A stretch of DNA of 64,000 nucleotides from Fodinibacter sp963800505 (GCA_963800505.1 CAWDBL010000024.1:23605-87604); one strand, 5' to 3'. Positions 6,581 through 16,290 are shown, numbered from the stretch's first letter. Numbers and translations: made by a program. Notes: generated from the letters alone by a model not told the origin.

Positions 6581-9384
6581 GGCAGTGGGACCAGGTGTCG
6601 GAGGAGTTCGCCCAGGTGTCGATCGCGGCCGACGAGGCGCCGGTGGGTGCCGAGCGGGTGCAGGCCCACGAGGCGGCGCTGCGGCTGGCCCAGTCGCACG
6701 GGTCGTTCGCCGAGGAGTTCGTGGCGCGATGTGACCTGACCCAGGCGCTCTACAAGACGCCGAACGACCCGCGCACCCTGGTGCACTTCGCCTGGCTGCG
6801 GCAGGCGCTCGACCCCGAGCGCGGGCTGGTGCAGGACGACCGTGACGCCGTGCTGTGGCGGCTGAAGTGGGCGGTCGCGCTCATCGAGGAGCTTCCACAG
6901 GTCGGCCTGGACGCCCTCGTGGCGGCCATCGACGACGTCGAGGACGTCTTCCGCGGCGACGGCTACCACCTGCGGCCCGTGTACGCCGCCCGGGCCCGGC
7001 TCGCGCAGGCCGTCGGTGACCCCGCGGGCATCGAGCGCGAGCTCGGCGCCTGGCTCGCCGAGCCGCGCGACACCCGCAGTGACTGTCAGGCGTGCGAGCT
7101 GCGCGAGCAGGCCCGGCTCGTCGTGGACGGTGACCCGGCCCGGGCGCTGGAGCTGGTGGCCCCGGTCGTCGCCGGCGACCTCACCTGCGGTGACGAGCCG
7201 CGCGCGTGCCTCTCGATCGACGCCGAGGTGCGGCTGGCCCGCGGCGACATCGACGGTGCGGTCGGCTCCTTCCGGCGCGCCTGGCACCAGTCGCAGGACG
7301 ACCCGGCGGCGTCGGACTCGGTCGCCGCCTGCCTGCGGGTGCTGGTGCGGCTCGGGAACACCGACCGGGCCGTCGACCTGCTCCTGCCCCGGCTCTCGTG
7401 GCTCGACGAGCTGCACACGCCACGGCAGCGGATGTGGTTCGCCGCGACCGCCGCGTTCGTGCTCGAGCAGGCCGCCGCCATGGGCCTGGCCCCGGCGACG
7501 GTCGGCGACCGCCCGGTCGAGGAGGTGTCGGCCGAGCTGTCCCGCACGGCGACCGACATCGCCCGGGCCTTCGACGCGCGTTACGCCTCCACCGTGACCT
7601 CTGCGACCCTGGCGGCCGCCCACGACCGCGCGACGGTGGCCGCCGAGCCGACGCTGCCCCCCACGAGGTTGCCGGCACCGGCCGATGCGGACGACGCTTC
7701 CGTGCCGCCCACGACCGACGTGCTCGAGCGGGGCCGGGTGGTGCGCGAGGCCCTGGCGTCGGCGGGCGCCGCCCTCGAGCCCGAGATGCGCGCCTGGCTG
7801 CGCGACCGCGACTCCCTGCTCCCCGTCGAGACGCCGCAGGAGTGGGCGGCCGTGTCGCTGCTCGACCGCACGGCCGCGCAGGACGCGGGTGGCGCCGACC
7901 GGCATCGGCAGCTGCTCGACTCGGCGCTGGACGCGGCCCGCCGGTCCGAGGAGCCGGCGGCGGTCGTCAGGGCCGAGGGTGAGATCGCGCTGCTCGACGC
8001 CGTCGAGGCCACCGATCCGGATGCCGTGGAGGCCGCCCAGTCGCGGGCGGGCCGATGCGCCGAGCGGCTCGAGGAGAGCGGCGACGATGCCGACGCCGGG
8101 AGCCTGTGGCGACGCTTCGCCTGGTTCGGCCGCGCCGACGACCCGGCCCCCCTGCTGGCCCGGGCCGGTGCCGCCTACGAGCGGGCCGGGCTGGCGCAGC
8201 GGCGCCTGCTGTGCGGCATCGAGGAGGCCATGGCGACCGCACCGCGCGACCCCGCGCGCGCCGCCCGCATGCTCGAGTCGTTGGAGCCAGAGGTCGCCGA
8301 CAGCCCGTTGCTCGCGTCGATGGCCCTGGACGCGCGCGCGAGGGTCGCGCGCAGCATCGGGGACCTCGACCAGGCGGTGCACCTTCTGGAGCGAGCCCGG
8401 GCGGTGCCCGGGGTGCCGCGGCGGTCACGGCTGGCCGAGCTCGCCGAGCTGTGCGACGTACGGGTCGAGCAGGAGGCGTGGGCGGAGCTCGAGGGCCCCG
8501 CCGCCGACCTCGTCGCGGCCGCCACGCAGGACCGCGACCACGTGGTGCTGGCCTTCGGGCAGCGCTACCTCGGCCTGGCCTACGTCGAGACCGGCCTGCC
8601 GGCCGAGGCCGCGGAGCTGCTCGAAGCCGCCCTGCCGGTGCTGCGCGAGCACCAGCCGAGCCTGGTCGGGCCGGTCGGCTGGGCCCTGGGCAACGCCCTG
8701 CTCGGGATCGGCCAGTGGACCGGGGCGCGCACCGCCTTCGCCACCGCCAGCGCCGCCTTCGAGGCCGAGGACCGCATCCACGAGGCCGCCCACGCGCAGT
8801 GGCGGGCCGGCAACGCGGCCTGGGAGGCCGGGGACCTCGCGGCCGCGGCCAGCCACTTCGAGGACGCCGCCGACAAGGCCCGGGCCTCTGGCACCGTGGG
8901 CCTGTACGCCGAGGCGCTGCGCTCGCGCGCGGGGCTGCGGGCCGACACCGAGGACCTGGCCGCCGGCATCGTCGAGCTCGACGCCGCCATCCCGGCCGCG
9001 GAGCAGCTGGCTGGCGAGATCGGTTCCGACGAGGGGGAGTTCGACGGCGAGGTGCTCGAGCCGCACGTGCTGCGCCAGGGCGCCCACCTGCTCGCCCGGC
9101 ACGGTGAGGTCGACGCCGCGGTCGAGCGGCTGGCCCGGGCCGAGGCCCTGGTCGGCTCGGACTTCGAGCTGGTGCTGCGCGCCGAGGGCGGCATCTTCCT
9201 CGCCGACGACGACCGGCTCGATGTCGCCGAGCCGCGGCTGCAGGCCAGCATCACCGAGCTGCACGCCGCCGGACTGGTGCCGACCCGCATCGACGCGGCG
9301 GGCGCGCTCGCCCGGGCGCTGGACCGGGCCGGGCGTGGCGACGACGCGCAGGCGGTCTGGGAGCGGTACGGCCCCGACGAGTGA
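6577..9384 (+). CDS. large TPR-repeat protein coupled to the Hsp90-like gene
   Basis: A 935-residue, soluble, alpha-helical protein made mostly of Ala-rich helix-turn-helix repeats of TPR type. Clear examples are in the C-terminal half, e.g. GLAYVETGLPAEAAELLEAA, TAFATASAAFEAEDRIHEAA and ALARALDRAGRGDDAQAVW. The N-terminal part carries C170-x-x-C173 and C204-x6-C211, a spacing that could bind zinc. It starts inside the stop codon of the Hsp90-like gene, so the two products are produced in fixed proportion. In eukaryotes TPR proteins are the standard Hsp90 co-chaperones; here there is no C-terminal MEEVD on the Hsp90-like protein, so any contact must be of another kind. The function is not established. 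Confidence 0.75.
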   Translation: MRQWDQVSEEFAQVSIAADEAPVGAERVQAHEAALRLAQSHGSFAEEFVARCDLTQALYKTPNDPRTLVHFAWLRQALDPERGLVQDDRDAVLWRLKWAVALIEELPQVGLDALVAAIDDVEDVFRGDGYHLRPVYAARARLAQAVGDPAGIERELGAWLAEPRDTRSDCQACELREQARLVVDGDPARALELVAPVVAGDLTCGDEPRACLSIDAEVRLARGDIDGAVGSFRRAWHQSQDDPAASDSVAACLRVLVRLGNTDRAVDLLLPRLSWLDELHTPRQRMWFAATAAFVLEQAAAMGLAPATVGDRPVEEVSAELSRTATDIARAFDARYASTVTSATLAAAHDRATVAAEPTLPPTRLPAPADADDASVPPTTDVLERGRVVREALASAGAALEPEMRAWLRDRDSLLPVETPQEWAAVSLLDRTAAQDAGGADRHRQLLDSALDAARRSEEPAAVVRAEGEIALLDAVEATDPDAVEAAQSRAGRCAERLEESGDDADAGSLWRRFAWFGRADDPAPLLARAGAAYERAGLAQRRLLCGIEEAMATAPRDPARAARMLESLEPEVADSPLLASMALDARARVARSIGDLDQAVHLLERARAVPGVPRRSRLAELAELCDVRVEQEAWAELEGPAADLVAAATQDRDHVVLAFGQRYLGLAYVETGLPAEAAELLEAALPVLREHQPSLVGPVGWALGNALLGIGQWTGARTAFATASAAFEAEDRIHEAAHAQWRAGNAAWEAGDLAAAASHFEDAADKARASGTVGLYAEALRSRAGLRADTEDLAAGIVELDAAIPAAEQLAGEIGSDEGEFDGEVLEPHVLRQGAHLLARHGEVDAAVERLARAEALVGSDFELVLRAEGGIFLADDDRLDVAEPRLQASITELHAAGLVPTRIDAAGALARALDRAGRGDDAQAVWERYGPDE

Positions 9385-9411
9385 CGAGACGCAGCCCGTC
9401 GAGCCACGGTC

Positions 9412-9822
9412 CTATTCGATGCGGAGGCGTTCGACGGGTTGGGCGGTGAGCTCGGCGATGAGGTCGAAGTCCTTGTGCATGTGCAGGACGATGCGCTGGT
9501 TCAGTTCAGCTGCAGCGGCGATCAGCAGGTCGGGGATGGACGGTGCGCGATGCTGACCACGTTCTGCCAACAGGCGTTGCACCTCGACCGCTCGGTCCTC
9601 GGCGGTCGGAGTCAGGTACTCCACGGGCATCGCTGCCAACGGTGGTGACCCCATGGCTCGGGACAGCTCGACGGCGGAACGGGCGGAGAAGCCCGCCTCG
9701 AGCAAGGTGACGGTGCTGATGGCGACGAGTCCTCGCTCGATCCGGTTCGCCCACTGATCAGCGTCGGGGCTCGAACCCAGCCGGACGAGGGCGGACTTGT
9801 CGATGAGCCAGGACGTGCTCAT
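9412..9822 (-). CDS. vapC: PIN-domain ribonuclease toxin (VapC family)
   Basis: A 136-residue toxin of a type II toxin-antitoxin system, a metal-dependent endoribonuclease. The four acidic PIN residues are visible: D8 (LIDKSAL), E42 (LLEAG), D98 (IPDLLIAA) and D118/D120 (HKDFDLIA). Its ATG overlaps the antitoxin stop codon (ATGA, 9819-9822). It ends 28 bases from the convergent TPR gene. The RNA target cannot be inferred. Confidence 0.92.
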   Translation of the reverse strand: MSTSWLIDKSALVRLGSSPDADQWANRIERGLVAISTVTLLEAGFSARSAVELSRAMGSPPLAAMPVEYLTPTAEDRAVEVQRLLAERGQHRAPSIPDLLIAAAAELNQRIVLHMHKDFDLIAELTAQPVERLRIE

Positions 9823-10040
9823 GACCAGGCATCGGACATGATCGCGTCGTCGGCAAGGTCGGGCAGGAGCTCTGCCACTGCACGAAGGTCGCCCGCGGTC
9901 ACCGACCCCGCGGTGCGGCGGGCTTCACGATGGAGGTGACGGCGCAGGTACTCGGTTCGCGAGATACCCAGTCGGGCGGCCTGCTCATCGAGCAGGCTCA
10001 GGTCTTCAGCCGGGAAGTTGCGAATGAGGACGTCGGGCAT
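9819..10040 (-). CDS. vapB: ribbon-helix-helix antitoxin (VapB/FitA family)
   Basis: A 73-residue antitoxin. The first 45 residues (MPDVLIRNFPAEDLSLLDEQ, then LGISRTEYLRRHL) form the ribbon-helix-helix DNA-binding unit of the FitA/VapB type. The acidic C-terminus (ELLPDLADDAIMSD) is the segment that usually wraps the toxin. AGGAGG lies seven bases before the ATG at 10040. It probably represses its own promoter through the GATATC repeat just upstream. Confidence 0.9.
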   Translation of the reverse strand: MPDVLIRNFPAEDLSLLDEQAARLGISRTEYLRRHLHREARRTAGSVTAGDLRAVAELLPDLADDAIMSDAWS

Positions 10041-10053
10041 GGTGGACCTCCTA

Positions 10054-10069
10054 GATATCTGACGATATC
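10054..10069 (-). promoter_or_regulatory. vapBC operator/promoter candidate
   Basis: Two GATATC palindromes separated by four bases, in an AT-rich island that is rare in this window. On the minus strand TTGGCA lies 17 bases upstream of the proximal GATATC, and AGGAGG follows directly. A dyad over the -10 region is the usual site of RHH antitoxin autorepression. Confidence 0.5.
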
Positions 10070-10116
10070 ACTATCTTGCCAACGGGGAACGACCCCTACG
10101 TCCCGGCAACTCAGGC

Positions 10117-11523
<1,407 letters not shown>

Positions 11524-11533
11524 GCGCGCAAGG

Positions 11534-11989
11534 CTATCCGTGCGGTGGTCCCTCGGCCGAACCGGTTGCTCCGGCGGACAGCTCGGCGAGGACGCCCCGG
11601 AAGGTGGCGTAGCGACGCGGCCCCACGGCATCGCTCCACTGCCCCTCCAGCTCGGTCATCAGGGCAGCGAAGCGGATGAGGGTGGCGTCGCCCGACGCGG
11701 TGCGCGTCACCAGCCGCACCCGCCGGTCGGATGCCGCGCGCGACTCGGCCAAGTGGCCGCTGGCCACGAGCGTGGTGACGAACTGGCCGCAGCCCTGCTT
11801 CGTCATGCCGACCAGCCCGGCCAGCTCGGTGACCGGACAGCCGGCCTCGGGCACCGACGCCAGCACGCGAAGGTGCGAAGGCCGTAGTCCCCCCCAGTCG
11901 TGTGCGAAGAACGTGGAGCGCACCTCACCGAGGAGCTCGGCGAGGTACATCGCGACGTGTGGGCCCCCGGCAGGGTTGACAGAGAACAT
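11534..11989 (-). CDS. MarR-family transcriptional regulator
   Basis: A 151-residue winged-helix repressor of the MarR type: PSHLRVLASVPEAGC, VTELAGLVGMTKQGCGQFVT (recognition helix), then SDRRVRLVTRT (wing). The ATG at 11989 directly follows a perfect AAAGT-A-ACTTT palindrome. A second in-frame ATG at 11950 is also possible. It is divergent from the kinase-like gene 57 bases away and upstream of glyS on the same strand (10 bases). It probably regulates itself and the divergent gene; the ligand is unknown. Confidence 0.87.
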   Translation of the reverse strand: MFSVNPAGGPHVAMYLAELLGEVRSTFFAHDWGGLRPSHLRVLASVPEAGCPVTELAGLVGMTKQGCGQFVTTLVASGHLAESRAASDRRVRLVTRTASGDATLIRFAALMTELEGQWSDAVGPRRYATFRGVLAELSAGATGSAEGPPHG

Positions 11990-12000
11990 AAAGTAACTTT
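11990..12000. promoter_or_regulatory. palindromic operator candidate for the MarR regulator
   Basis: AAAGTAACTTT is a perfect 5-1-5 dyad abutting the marR start codon and lying between the divergent genes. It sits in a short AT-rich patch. MarR proteins bind such dyads in their own promoters. Confidence 0.5.
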
Positions 12001-12045
12001 ACCTTTTTGCAAGTGCCATCACGATCAGGTCAGGGGGTGTGGCGG

Positions 12046-13218
12046 ATGGTGAACAGGGGCATCCTCGGGACAGCGGACGTCGACGACGAGGCGTTCCGGG
12101 AGATCGTCGCCGGGGCGCTGGGTGAGGACCCCGCGACCGTCACGGTGCTCGACTGCGACGCCTCGGTCGTGCCGTACGCCCTCGACGCGATCACCACCGC
12201 CGGCCGCTACTGGGTCGCTGCACGCGCGGCCACGCCGAGCGGCGAGCGCGACGTGCGGCTGTTCGTCAAGCACGTGCAGTCATGGAGCCGTTCGCCGATG
12301 TTCCGCCAGGTTCCCGAGGAGCTGCGGGCGCTCGCCGAGGCGAGCGTCCCGTGGCGCACCGAACCGCTCATCTACGAGTCCGACCTGCGCGACCGGCTGC
12401 CCGCGGGGCTGACGATGCCGGTGGCGCTGCACGTCGCCTTCCTCGACGAGGCGTCGGCCGTGATCTGGCTGCCGGCGCTCGACGTCGTCGAGCACGACTG
12501 GCGCACACCGGACTACGCGCACGCTGCCCACCTGCTCGGACGGCTGGCTGGAAGTGCCGAAGTGGCCGAGCTCGCTCGGGTCGGCGAGCTCGATCTCGGT
12601 CCGCGCACCATCGCCACCTACGCCGACGGCCGTCTTGCCGGGCAGGTCGCACCCCTTTTGCGCTCGGGCGCTCTCTGGAGGGTGCCGTGGATCGCCGAGG
12701 CCTTCGAGCCCGCGCTGCGCGAGCGCCTGGTGGCCGCCCTCGACGAGGTGCCGGGCTGGGTCGAGGAGGTCGAGGCGGGACCCCTCGCGGTCGCGCACGG
12801 TGACGCCTGCCCCAACAACCTGCTCCGCACGGCCGGCTCCGACGAGATCACCCTGATCGACTACGGCTTCTGGGGACGGCAGTGCCTCGGCTTCGACCTC
12901 GGCCAGCTGCTCGTCGGCGAGGTCCAGCTCGGCCGGCGACCCGCCGACAGCCTGCCCGAGGTGGAGCGCGAGATCGTGCCCGCCTACGTCGCCGGGCTGC
13001 GCGCCGAGGGCGTCGAGGTCGACGAGGCCACCGTGGCCCGGGCCCACGCCCTGCACCTGATGGTCTTCACGGGGCTGTCCACCCCACTGGTCGCGCCGCC
13101 CGACCCCGACTCCGCTCCCCCGGACCGCGGGACCCGGGCGGTGCTCGCGCGCGACGCCCATGAGCGGGCGGCGATCTCGCGGTTCTGCCTCGGGCTGGTC
13201 GAGGCGACGTCGGGGTGA
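12046..13218 (+). CDS. aminoglycoside-phosphotransferase-like kinase
   Basis: A 390-residue protein with the protein-kinase-like fold of the APH/choline kinase family. The catalytic loop AVAHGDACPNNLL (about residue 255) has the family HGDxxxxN core. ITLIDYGFWG occupies the Mg-binding position. The N-lobe contains RLFVKHVQ (ATP-binding Lys). The substrate is unknown; many actinobacterial members phosphorylate sugars or small molecules rather than antibiotics. ATG 12046 is preferred over the upstream in-frame TTG at 12007. It is divergent from the MarR gene and likely under its control. Confidence 0.77.
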   Translation: MVNRGILGTADVDDEAFREIVAGALGEDPATVTVLDCDASVVPYALDAITTAGRYWVAARAATPSGERDVRLFVKHVQSWSRSPMFRQVPEELRALAEASVPWRTEPLIYESDLRDRLPAGLTMPVALHVAFLDEASAVIWLPALDVVEHDWRTPDYAHAAHLLGRLAGSAEVAELARVGELDLGPRTIATYADGRLAGQVAPLLRSGALWRVPWIAEAFEPALRERLVAALDEVPGWVEEVEAGPLAVAHGDACPNNLLRTAGSDEITLIDYGFWGRQCLGFDLGQLLVGEVQLGRRPADSLPEVEREIVPAYVAGLRAEGVEVDEATVARAHALHLMVFTGLSTPLVAPPDPDSAPPDRGTRAVLARDAHERAAISRFCLGLVEATSG

Positions 13219-13246
13219 CCGGTCGCCGCAACTAGACTTCGTGACC

Positions 13247-13531
13247 GTGTCCCCCCTCCGCGAGTCCCTCGAGCGCGCCAGCCTGCCGGCGCTGACCTAC
13301 CTCAGCAGCCTGCCGCGCTTCGTGCCCTTCCTCGGCATCCTGGTGCTGACCTTCGCCGGCATCCTGCTGCCCTCCCCCGCCTGGCTGCTGCTGGTCGTCG
13401 TCATCGCGGTGCTGCTGTGGATCCTCGCGCTGGCCTGGCCGCGACTCACCGGGGCCGAGCGCCTGATGCGCCTGGCCGTCGTCGCCATCATGGTCGCCAT
13501 CCTCGTCACCCAGGTGGCCCCGCGCGGCTGA
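13247..13531 (+). CDS. small two-helix membrane protein (DUF6703-like)
   Basis: A 94-residue protein. The N-terminus SPLRESLERASLPALTYLSS is amphipathic. Two or three hydrophobic helices follow (about 22-40, 43-62 and 72-90). The pattern matches a family widespread in actinobacteria without known function. A TAGACT box at 13233-13238 lies eight bases before GTG 13247, consistent with a leaderless start; GTG 13241 is the alternative. It precedes the zinc operon but ends before its operator. Confidence 0.72.
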   Translation: MSPLRESLERASLPALTYLSSLPRFVPFLGILVLTFAGILLPSPAWLLLVVVIAVLLWILALAWPRLTGAERLMRLAVVAIMVAILVTQVAPRG

Positions 13532-13541
13532 GTGCCTTCAT

Positions 13542-13571
13542 TTGACAACGGTTCTCATTCTGAATGAGAAT
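13542..13571 (+). promoter_or_regulatory. znuA promoter
   Basis: TTGACA at 13542-13547 and GAGAAT at 13566-13571, spaced 18 bases. The -10 ends seven bases before ATG 13579, so the message would start at that ATG without a leader. No Shine-Dalgarno sequence is seen. Confidence 0.55.
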
Positions 13572-13579
13572 CGTTGTCA
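13543..13579. promoter_or_regulatory. tandem Zur/Fur-type boxes over the znu promoter
   Basis: A 37-base inverted repeat with one mismatched pair around a central T. It consists of two 7-1-7 units: TGACAACGGTTCTCA (13543-13557) and TGAGAATCGTTGTCA (13565-13579). They cover the -35, the -10 and the transcription start. Since the operon ends with a Fur-family gene, this is most likely its zinc-dependent operator. Confidence 0.8.
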
Positions 13580-14499
13580 TGAAGCGCGCTGCCCTCGCCA
13601 TCCTCCTCGTCGCCTCGAGCGCGCTCGCCCTGGGTGGTTGCGGGTCCGACGCGCCGGCCACCGACGCCGGGAAGCTGCAGGTGAGCGCGTCGTTCTACCC
13701 CCTGGCCTGGGCGAGCGAGCAGATCGGTGGCACGCACGTCGACGTCACGAGCCTGACCTCCCCCGGCGCCGAGCCCCACGACCTGGAGCTCACGCCCAAG
13801 CAGGTGAGCGGGCTCGGCCGGGCCGACCTGGTCGTCTACGCCTCCGGATACCAGCCGGCCGTCGACGATGCCGTGGGCAACGTGGCACCGAAGGCGGGGT
13901 TCGACGTGGCCCCGACCGCCGACCTGACGGTTCCCGCCGACGGTGAGGAGGCCCACGCGGCCGACCCCGGGACCGCGGCGATGGACCCGCACTTCTGGCT
14001 CGACCCCGTCCGCTTCGGCGCGGTCGCGACCGCGATCGGCGAGCGGATGGCCTCGGTCGACCCCGCGAACGCGGCTGACTACCGCCGCAACAGCGCCGCG
14101 CTCGTCGCGGAGCTCACGACGCTCGACAAGGCGTACCGGGCCGGCCTGGCCGACTGCCGCCAGGACCAGCTGGTCACCTCCCACTCGGCCTTCGCGTACC
14201 TGGCGCAGCGCTACGACCTGCAGCAGGTCGGCATCTCGGGAGTCAACCCGGACATCGAGCCGGACGCCGCCACCCTGCGCCGGATCACCGAGCTCGTCAA
14301 GGAGCAGGGGGTCACGACCATCTACACCGAGACCCTGGCCAGCCCGGCCCTCGCGGAGACGGTCGCACGCGAGACGGGGGCGGCCACCGCCGTGCTGGAC
14401 CCGGTCGAGGGGCTCACCGACGCCTCGGCCGGCACGGACTACCTTGAGGTGATGCGCAGCAACCTCGCGACCCTGCGGAAGGGCCAGCAGTGCCAGTGA
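13579..14499 (+). CDS. znuA: zinc ABC transporter substrate-binding lipoprotein
   Basis: Extracellular zinc-binding component (cluster A-I, TroA-like). A lipoprotein signal is visible: MKRAALAILLVASSALALGG then Cys (lipobox LALGGC), so it is anchored to the outer face of the membrane. Metal ligands fit the family: His in AEPHDLELT, His in DPHFWLDP, His in TSHSAFAYL and an acidic residue in IYTETLASP. The His-rich loop common in ZnuA is reduced to a short DGEEAHAADPG segment. The start is set at ATG 13579 from the promoter position; ATG 13564 lies inside the operator. First gene of znuA-znuC-znuB-zur, with overlapping coding ends. Confidence 0.93.
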   Translation: MKRAALAILLVASSALALGGCGSDAPATDAGKLQVSASFYPLAWASEQIGGTHVDVTSLTSPGAEPHDLELTPKQVSGLGRADLVVYASGYQPAVDDAVGNVAPKAGFDVAPTADLTVPADGEEAHAADPGTAAMDPHFWLDPVRFGAVATAIGERMASVDPANAADYRRNSAALVAELTTLDKAYRAGLADCRQDQLVTSHSAFAYLAQRYDLQQVGISGVNPDIEPDAATLRRITELVKEQGVTTIYTETLASPALAETVARETGAATAVLDPVEGLTDASAGTDYLEVMRSNLATLRKGQQCQ

Positions 14500-15311
14500 C
14501 CTCGCACGACGCCCCCCTCATCGAGCTGCACTCGGCATCCTTCGGCTACGGCGACCGCACCGTCGTGAGCGGGGTCGACCTCACCGTCCGGCGCGGCGAG
14601 GTCCTGGCGCTGCTCGGACCCAACGGCTGCGGCAAGTCGACCCTGGTGCGCGGGCTGCTCGGGCTGGTCGAGCAGCAGGGCGGCCAGGTGCGCCTGTTCG
14701 GTGTGGCCCGAGAGCGCTTCCGCGAGTTCACCCGGATCGGCTACGTGCCCCAGCACCACACCCTGTCTGCCGCGGTGCGGGCCACCGTCACCGAGGTCGT
14801 CGAGGTGGGCCGTCTGCCGCACCGTCCCTGGTGGCGGCCACAGAGCCGGCTGGACGCCGACGTGGTGCGCGAGTCGATCGCCGCCGTGGGGCTCGCGGAC
14901 CGCGCCCAGGCGGAGGTGGCCCTGCTCTCGGGGGGCCAGCAGCGGCGCGTCCTCATCGCCCGCGCCCTGGCGGGGCGGCCGGACGTCCTCGTCATGGACG
15001 AGCCGACCGCCGGGGTCGACACGAGCAGCTCGGAGGCGCTGGCCGGCATCCTGGACCGGCTCGCCACGGAGGGGACGTCCATGGTCATCGTCACGCACGA
15101 GCTGGAGGCGCTGCGAGACGTCGTGACGCGCGTGGTCTGCATGGAGTCCGGGCGCGTCGACTTCAGCGGCACCGCTGCGGAGTACGCGGCGCACACGGCA
15201 GCACACGCGCCCGGGTCGGTCCACCACCACGACCCGACCCACGACGCACCCCGTGAGCCCGTGCTGAAGGCGCCCCTCGACCGCCGCGCTGCCGAGGGCC
15301 GTCGTGCGTGA
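14490..15311 (+). CDS. znuC: zinc ABC transporter ATP-binding protein
   Basis: ATPase of the zinc importer. Walker A GPNGCGKST, Q-loop GYVPQHH, signature LSGGQQRR, Walker B VLVMDEPT and switch His in IVTHE are all present. The length of 273 residues includes an unusual C-terminal tail with HHHDPTHD and other His (about residues 238-262). GTG 14490 has GGAAGGG six bases upstream and overlaps znuA by ten bases; GTG 14496 is an alternative. Coupled to znuB by an eight-base overlap. Confidence 0.94.
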   Translation: MPVTSHDAPLIELHSASFGYGDRTVVSGVDLTVRRGEVLALLGPNGCGKSTLVRGLLGLVEQQGGQVRLFGVARERFREFTRIGYVPQHHTLSAAVRATVTEVVEVGRLPHRPWWRPQSRLDADVVRESIAAVGLADRAQAEVALLSGGQQRRVLIARALAGRPDVLVMDEPTAGVDTSSSEALAGILDRLATEGTSMVIVTHELEALRDVVTRVVCMESGRVDFSGTAAEYAAHTAAHAPGSVHHHDPTHDAPREPVLKAPLDRRAAEGRRA

Positions 15312-16290
15312 CCTGCTCGCCCTCGACTTCATGCGTCAGGCGTTGCTCGCGGCGCTGCTGGCCGGCATCGCCGCGCCGCTCGTCGGGGTCTTCCTCGTCC
15401 AGCGCCGCATGTCGCTCATCGGTGACGGCATGGGCCACGTGGCCCTGGCCGGGGTCGCCGTCGGCATCCTCAGCGGGCAGGCACCCGTGTTCACCGCGCT
15501 CGTCGCGGCCGTCATCGCCGGGGTCGCCATCGAGCTGATCCGGGCCTCGGGCCGCACGAGCGGTGACATCGCCCTCGCCGTGATGTTCTACGGCGGCATC
15601 GCGCTCGGCGTGGTCCTCATCGCCCGGTCCAGCTCCGGCACCCCGGCCAACCTCACCGCCTACCTGTTCGGTGCGATCCTCACGACGAGCAGCGGTGACC
15701 TCGTCGTCCTCGCGGTCCTCACGGTCGTCGTCCTCGGCGTCACCCTGCTGCTGCGGCAGCGCTTCTTCGCCGTCGCCAACGACGAGGAGTACGCCCGGGC
15801 GGTGGGGATGCCGGTACTCGGCTACAACACCCTGCTCGCGGTGCTCACCGCGGTCACCATCGTGGTGTCGATGCGCGCGGTCGGCCTGCTGCTGATCAGC
15901 GCCCTGATGATCATCCCGAACGCCACCGCCCAGCTCGTCGGTCGCAGCTTCCGCTCGAGCATGTGGTGGGCCGTGGGGATCGGGGTCGTCGCCAGCGTCG
16001 GCGGCGTGCTGCTCTCCTACCAGGCGGAGACCCCGTCCGGAGGCACCATCGTCCTGCTGGCGATCGCCATCTTCCTGGTCGTCAGCGGCGGCGCCGTGGT
16101 CCAGGACCGCTGGCGGCGGGCCGCGCACGCTCGCGCCGAGCGTCACGACCACGAACACGGGCCGCTCTGCGGCCACGAGCCCGTGCCTCACGGAGACCAC
16201 GTCGACTACCTGCACGACGGCCACCGGCACGCCGCCCACGAGGAGCACTACGACGAGCACGGACAGCACACGGAGGTGGAGAGCCGATGA
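15304..16290 (+). CDS. znuB: zinc ABC transporter permease with His-rich tail
   Basis: Membrane component of the importer, ABC-3 family, with about eight hydrophobic helices in residues 10-270. FLVQRRMSLIGDGMGHVALAG is the conserved N-terminal region and ALMIIPNATAQL the conserved later helix. Beyond the last helix a cytoplasmic tail of about 55 residues holds 14 histidines with many Asp/Glu (HDHEHG, GDHVDYLHDGHRHAAHEEHY). The core family has no such tail; it may buffer zinc or sense it at the membrane exit. GTG 15304 overlaps znuC; the stop overlaps zur as ATGA. Confidence 0.94.
   Translation: MRDLLALDFMRQALLAALLAGIAAPLVGVFLVQRRMSLIGDGMGHVALAGVAVGILSGQAPVFTALVAAVIAGVAIELIRASGRTSGDIALAVMFYGGIALGVVLIARSSSGTPANLTAYLFGAILTTSSGDLVVLAVLTVVVLGVTLLLRQRFFAVANDEEYARAVGMPVLGYNTLLAVLTAVTIVVSMRAVGLLLISALMIIPNATAQLVGRSFRSSMWWAVGIGVVASVGGVLLSYQAETPSGGTIVLLAIAIFLVVSGGAVVQDRWRRAAHARAERHDHEHGPLCGHEPVPHGDHVDYLHDGHRHAAHEEHYDEHGQHTEVESR

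Noticed and set aside
6046..8382. Open frame of 778 codons on the minus strand opposite the Hsp90/TPR genes
   Set aside because: Low-complexity Arg/Gly/Ala translation without domains, antisense to well-supported genes. It is a by-product of G/C third positions.
13564..13578. ATG at 13564 as znuA start
   Set aside because: It would lie within the operator and -10 box. The promoter places the transcript start at ATG 13579, which also gives a normal signal peptide.
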